Assembly: GCA_001038565.1 (NCBI GenBank)
Contig: LFJO01000006.1
Coordinates: 505,527-569,526, forward strand
Reading direction: 5' to 3'
DNA from: Alkalihalobacillus pseudalcaliphilus
GTDB taxonomy: Bacteria > Bacillota > Bacilli > Bacillales > Bacillaceae_D
DNA: 64,000 nt
The notes beneath the pieces are model-generated. The model ran no database searches, was not told where the DNA came from, and saw only the letters and a list, made by a program, of their open reading frames with translations. Positions 60,670 to 64,000 of the stretch are shown here, in pieces. Numbering within the stretch: position 1 is the first letter of the stretch; every line of letters begins with the position of its first letter. The position numbers were made by a program, and so were the translations under genes.

Positions 60670-61151
60670 AATGTGTCACTACTTTCTAAAACTTGTTGCT
60701 TCGTTTTTTGACGACGTTCTGTTAGTCGTTCAGCTACTCCATCATCAAAAGCACCTAAAATTTCAGCCGCTAATAGTCCTGCGTTTGTCGCACCAGCGTT
60801 TCCAATTGCAACGGTCGCTACAGGTACCCCTCCTGGCATTTGCACGATTGAAAATAAAGAATCTAAGCCTTGAAGTGCTTTCGATTGTACAGGAACACCG
60901 ATAACAGGTAATGTTGTTTTCGCTGCAACCATACCAGGCAAATGCGCTGCACCACCTGCACCAGCGATTATGACTTTAAGACCGTTACCCCTTGCTTCTT
61001 CCGCATATTGAAACATGAAATCAGGTGTTCGATGTGCAGATACCACCTTCTTTTCATAAGGAATCTCTAATTCTTCTAAGACATGACACGTGAGCTTCAT
61101 CGTTTCCCAATCTGACGTACTTCCCATAATGACACCGACAAGTGGCTTCAT
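60666..61151 (-). CDS. purE: N5-CAIR mutase PurE
   Basis: 161 aa from the ATG at 61151 (GGGAGAGA upstream). Converts N5-CAIR to CAIR. Motifs: [28 protein letters not shown] (catalytic His), [31 protein letters not shown]. First gene of the operon; nearly 500 nt separate it from the riboswitch terminator because a family A repeat lies between. Confidence 0.96.
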   Translation of the reverse strand: MKPLVGVIMGSTSDWETMKLTCHVLEELEIPYEKKVVSAHRTPDFMFQYAEEARGNGLKVIIAGAGGAAHLPGMVAAKTTLPVIGVPVQSKALQGLDSLFSIVQMPGGVPVATVAIGNAGATNAGLLAAEILGAFDDGVAERLTERRQKTKQQVLESSDTL

Positions 61152-61244
61152 GAACATCTCTCCCAAAGGTTTATTTCATTCTATAAAGATAGTAGTTTAT
61201 TAGGCTATTGCTACTTTACTTGGTAGCTTTTTAATTTCATCTAT

Positions 61245-61645
61245 TTTGATTGAAAGTGATACTAATGATTGGGTGCGGATTTCTACTTACCGCTACAGAA
61301 AATCATACTCCGAGACAATCACGTGGCGCTGAGCTAATCGGCGAAGCCAGCGGATCTCAGCTCTACCACTACGTCCCACGGGAGTCCCGCATGACTCGCC
61401 CGCTGGGGGCTGCTCATTCTCAAGTACAAATTGCCTTCATTAAAAAGAAATAACAACAAAAACAAAGTGAATGAAAAGCCACCAAGCTAAAGTCAATATC
61501 CAACTTTCGTGTTTGTTGGTGACAAGTTGCTCAGCAAGTCATCATAGAAGTTTTGTATGAGAAGTGTACGAACCAAGAAGCTTGCTCCAACCCAAGAAAT
61601 GAATGACCAATTAACCTCAAGGCACAACCCATCTCCCCTAAGTAA
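61245..61645 (+). repeat. Family A repeat, copy 5, with family B-like end, inside the pur leader
   Basis: TTGAAAGTGATACTAATGATTGGG starts the copy (in two pieces: TTGAAAGTGATA, CTAATGATTGGG). The central hairpin is at 61323-61369 (GTGGCGCTGAG against ATCTCAGCTCTACCAC), where GAG/CTC replaces GAA/TTC of the other copies. The end (61604-61638) matches the family B core. It lies between the riboswitch terminator and purE, so it is transcribed as antisense of the repeat within the pur mRNA leader. Confidence 0.8.
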
Positions 61646-61648
61646 TAC

Positions 61649-61718
61649 AAAAAAAGCATAGAATTAGACCCTTTATCATCGATAATTTCGAGAGAAAGTA
61701 AGCTAATTCTACGCTTTT
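61649..61718 (-). terminator. Riboswitch-controlled terminator of the pur operon
   Basis: On the minus strand AAAGCGTAGAATTAG pairs with CTAATTCTATGCTTT (one mismatch), with seven T's after it. It starts about 50 nt after the aptamer, the usual place for the expression platform of this riboswitch. Confidence 0.88.
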
Positions 61719-61770
61719 AGGCAGACGGAAATCATCTAAATGCTTCGTTAAGATGATAGTGTCAAACTTC

Positions 61771-61840
61771 CCCTCATAGTCTAACGATTTACGGTCATTA
61801 GGTAGAAACTTTTGGGCCTTATCCCCAGGATTATATGAGG
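61771..61840 (-). ncRNA. Purine (guanine-type) riboswitch of the pur operon
   Basis: P1 stem CCTCATA/TATGAGG, the conserved ATATAATCCTGGGGATAAGG core, GTTTCTACC, CCGTAAA and GACTATGAGG all match the xpt/purE aptamer. In the J3/1 segment GACTAT the specificity base (74 in xpt numbering) is C, which pairs with guanine; adenine riboswitches have U here. Guanine binding would favour the terminator at 61649-61718 and shut off purE onward. Confidence 0.95.
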
Positions 61841-61870
61841 TAATTTCGTATTTATCTTGTTTTCACCTTC

Positions 61871-61899
61871 ATCTTACAAGTAACACATTAAAATGTCAA
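61871..61899 (-). promoter_or_regulatory. Sigma-A promoter of the pur operon
   Basis: TTGACA (61899-61894), a 17-bp spacer and TAAGAT (61876-61871) on the minus strand. Start expected near 61864, about 25 nt before the riboswitch. Confidence 0.88.
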
Positions 61900-61904
61900 C
61901 GAAA

Positions 61905-61943
61905 AATCGAACGTTTTGATCAAAACAAATTTTATCGTTCGCC
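61905..61943. promoter_or_regulatory. Pair of PurBoxes (PurR operator)
   Basis: CGAACGTT at 61908-61915 (plus) and CGAACGAT read on the minus strand from 61941 form two facing boxes; the CGAAC/GTTCG cores are 24 bp apart. PurR of B. subtilis binds two such inverted boxes around CGAA, with PRPP as inducer. The left box lies next to the -35 box and the right box reaches into the end of yebG. Confidence 0.7.
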
Positions 61944-62141
61944 TTCTACTAATATTCCTTCAAACATAATTTGTTGTTTAAATGGTTCGTAGTGGACATT
62001 TTGTCCTTGTTTCTCCTCAGAGAATACAGGTTTTTCAATTCGTCTCACTGGTTGATAGCCTTCTTTTGCCATTCTATCGAGACAATCTGAAATGGTTTCC
62101 CCATCTTGTACTTCAAATCGCATTTTTTTCTTTTTACTCAT
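61932..62141 (-). CDS. yebG: NETI-motif protein YebG
   Basis: 69 aa: a Lys-rich start (SKKKKMRFEVQDGETISDCL) and ...MAKEGYQPVRRIEKPVF. B. subtilis yebG occupies the same place just upstream of purE. Function unknown. Its 3' end overlaps one PurBox. Confidence 0.85.
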   Translation of the reverse strand: MSKKKKMRFEVQDGETISDCLDRMAKEGYQPVRRIEKPVFSEEKQGQNVHYEPFKQQIMFEGILVEGER

Positions 62142-62222
62142 GTTATTATCTCTGCCTCACCTTCATGAAATGCCTATTGCTTATCTATCTATTGTAGTTC
62201 CCATACTTAGAGCTGACAACAC

Positions 62223-62792
62223 CTACTCGGTCTCAGATGGGCGAGGTATAAAACGATTTCGTTTTTCAAACACATCTTGATAATTGGTATCTGCCTTTAA
62301 TGCCCTCTCTTCAGACTTGATTCGAATCGAAAGAATGAGCAGATTTAAGCTAGAAAAAATGAGTGCCGTCCAATACGCCTGGAAAATGAGTGGCAAACAT
62401 AATAGCTCAATGACGACAACAACATAATTGGGGTGCCGCATAAATTGATAAGGACCTTTCGTAATGACTTTAGCTCCTGGTAAAACAATAATACGCGTAT
62501 TCCAATAACGACCGAGTGACGTAAGTGCCCAAATCCGAATCATTTGAGCAATAATGAATAAACAAAAAGGTACTGCCGCCCAACTAGTAAGCTGGGGTTG
62601 CTTCCAGACCATTTCTGCTATTAACGCAAAAAAGAAACCTATATGCATAAGAACCATGAAGGGGTAATGCTCTTTACCAACTTCAAAGGCCCCTTGTGCC
62701 TCCATCCACTTCTTATTTCGGTTAGCAATGACTACTTCAAATAATCGTTGCACCATAATACTACCTATAAATAAATAGACCCATACACTCAA
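62223..62792 (-). CDS. bpsB: Isoprenylcysteine methyltransferase-family protein (YpbQ/BpsB), alkylpyrone O-methyltransferase
   Basis: About 189 aa with five TM helices. ICMT-family C-terminal motif: ITKGPYQFMRHPNYVVVVIE (SAM-binding), then ...KSEERALKADTNYQDVFEKR. In B. subtilis BpsB methylates the alkylpyrones made by BpsA. I chose TTG at 62792, which overlaps the bpsA stop (TTGA) and follows GGGGTGG; a TTG at 62807 is the alternative. Confidence 0.85.
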   Translation of the reverse strand: MSVWVYLFIGSIMVQRLFEVVIANRNKKWMEAQGAFEVGKEHYPFMVLMHIGFFFALIAEMVWKQPQLTSWAAVPFCLFIIAQMIRIWALTSLGRYWNTRIIVLPGAKVITKGPYQFMRHPNYVVVVIELLCLPLIFQAYWTALIFSSLNLLILSIRIKSEERALKADTNYQDVFEKRNRFIPRPSETE

Positions 62793-63886
62793 TGAATTCC
62801 ACCCCAATTCAACAAGACAAGCTCAGAACAAAAGCCTGGACCAAGTGCCGCCATTAAGCCAACCTCTCCATGGTGTCTTTGTTTTTTCATACATTCCTCT
62901 AATACATACAGGACCGTTGGCGATGACATATTTCCGTTATAACGGAGTATTTCTCTTGCTTCTAGAGTTAGTTCTTGGGAAATGCCTAGAGCGGCTTCAT
63001 ACGCATCCAAAACCTTCTTTCCACCAGGATGAGCGACAAAGACATCAACTTGTTCAACCTCTAATCCCTTTTGGTGCAAAAACTCCTCCACATTTGGTTT
63101 AAACCAGTTCTGAACAACATGGGGAATATCTCGAGAAAAAACAACATGTAAACCTGAATCCTTCACATCCCACCCCATAATTTCCTCCGAATCTGGCATA
63201 AGTGTTGAATAGGAAGCAAGCATTCGTGGCCAGACCGGTATGTTTACTCGTTGCACAAGTGGCGAATGTTCACCGCAAACTAACGCACAAGCAACTCCGT
63301 CTGCAAAAAGAGAGGTTCCAATCAAGTTACTTTTTGTCCGATCATTACGCTGAAAGGTTAAGCTACATAATTCCACACAGCATACGAGAACGTTTTGCTC
63401 TGGATACGCCAAACAATATTCCATCGCTCTACTCATCCCAATGGCTCCACCAGCACAGCCTAACCCCCATAACGGCATTCTTTTCGTATGTGCTGAAAAA
63501 GGTAATTGATTCATGATTCTTGCATCCAGACTTGGTGTTGACATGCCTGAGCTCGATACTAAAATGAGTGCATCAATCTCACTAACCTCTACTTTTTCTT
63601 TTAAAAATTCATTACTTTCTAAGCAAGCTAGAATAGCCTTAACACTATAATCGACACCTAACTTAATGTATAAGTTATTTTTTTCTTCAAGACTATGGTC
63701 TTTTTCGAACCAATCCATCGGCATTGAGAAATAACGATTCTCAATTTGTCCATTTTGAAAAACAGGTAAAAGCCTCTGAATATCTGTGAAGCTTTCGCTA
63801 AAAAGCTCCTCAGCAAATTCCATCGTTAATTTTTGTGTCATCTTATGCGGTGGCTGATATGTGCCAACAGATAATATATGAACCAT
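62789..63886 (-). CDS. bpsA: Type III polyketide synthase (BpsA-like alkylpyrone synthase)
   Basis: 365 aa from the ATG at 63886 (GGGGGA 8 nt upstream). Chalcone-synthase fold with the full triad: Cys in PLWGLGCAGGAIGMSRAMEY, His in VFVAHPGGKKVLDAYE and Asn in LRYNGNMSSPTVLYVLEE. Makes long-chain alkylpyrones from fatty acyl-CoA and malonyl-CoA, which BpsB then methylates. Two-gene operon. Confidence 0.92.
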   Translation of the reverse strand: MVHILSVGTYQPPHKMTQKLTMEFAEELFSESFTDIQRLLPVFQNGQIENRYFSMPMDWFEKDHSLEEKNNLYIKLGVDYSVKAILACLESNEFLKEKVEVSEIDALILVSSSGMSTPSLDARIMNQLPFSAHTKRMPLWGLGCAGGAIGMSRAMEYCLAYPEQNVLVCCVELCSLTFQRNDRTKSNLIGTSLFADGVACALVCGEHSPLVQRVNIPVWPRMLASYSTLMPDSEEIMGWDVKDSGLHVVFSRDIPHVVQNWFKPNVEEFLHQKGLEVEQVDVFVAHPGGKKVLDAYEAALGISQELTLEAREILRYNGNMSSPTVLYVLEECMKKQRHHGEVGLMAALGPGFCSELVLLNWGGIH

Positions 63887-64000
63887 AACTAGCATCCCCC
63901 AAACTTCATTCAAGATAGTTTAGGTTTTCCATTTTTATGTAATTTATTCTTAATTTCTTCATCTATCTCTCATCTTATTATTAATAAAGTCTCTTTGTAT

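Overview
The window reads as a chromosomal segment of a low-to-mid GC Bacillaceae bacterium, probably an alkaliphilic or halotolerant relative of Bacillus. The main evidence is gene order: the minus strand carries, almost in Bacillus subtilis order, rlmCD, dgkB, gatBAC, a PutP/OpuE symporter, camS, ligA, pcrA, pcrB, yerC, yerB, yerA, the twelve-gene pur operon and yebG. Ribosome binding sites are strong AGGAGG types and terminators are classic hairpins with U-runs.

Layout. 1-3.3 kb is an AT-rich mobile segment. It holds a reverse transcriptase with a C-terminal TOPRIM domain (cut by the window edge), its msr/msd-like RNA, and a decayed large serine recombinase that abuts rlmCD. 3.35-6.4 kb: rlmCD, a LURP-one/tubby-like protein and a nitronate monooxygenase-like enzyme. 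6.5-9.5 kb: a macrolide-resistance operon with an ErmD-type leader peptide (MRLRFPTLN), an attenuator, an Msr-like ABC-F protein and a macrolide 2'-phosphotransferase. 9.5-12.7 kb: dispersed repeats, a 52-bp hairpin array, a TIMP-like secreted protein and small lipo- and membrane proteins. 13-17.2 kb: dgkB and an ECF sigma/anti-sigma operon with two membrane proteins. 17.4-20 kb: repeats, several very small ORFs and an AI-2E family permease.

20-31 kb: gatBAC (Gln-tRNA amidotransferase), a Na+/proline symporter preceded by a 34-aa membrane ORF, and the nucleoside ABC transporter nupNOPQ. 31.8-38 kb: camS-ligA-pcrA-pcrB. 38.6-47.8 kb: nitroreductase, adenine deaminase, a PdaC-like peptidoglycan deacetylase, yerC, yerB, yerA and a DUF2892 protein. 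47.9-62 kb: purEKBCSQLFMNHD (transcribed right to left) behind a PurBox pair, a sigma-A promoter and a guanine riboswitch. 62.2-63.9 kb: a type III polyketide synthase with its methyltransferase.

Purine metabolism ties much of the window together: de novo IMP synthesis (pur), adenine salvage (ade, probably yerA) and nucleoside uptake (nupNOPQ). The other theme is intergenic repeats. One dispersed family of about 150-280 bp keeps a long hairpin with compensatory base changes between copies. Several minisatellite families all have 51-52 bp periods.

The two most interesting systems are the RT-TOPRIM retron next to a dead integrase and the leader-controlled msr-mph operon. All calls come from reading the sequence by eye; no database search or folding program was run.
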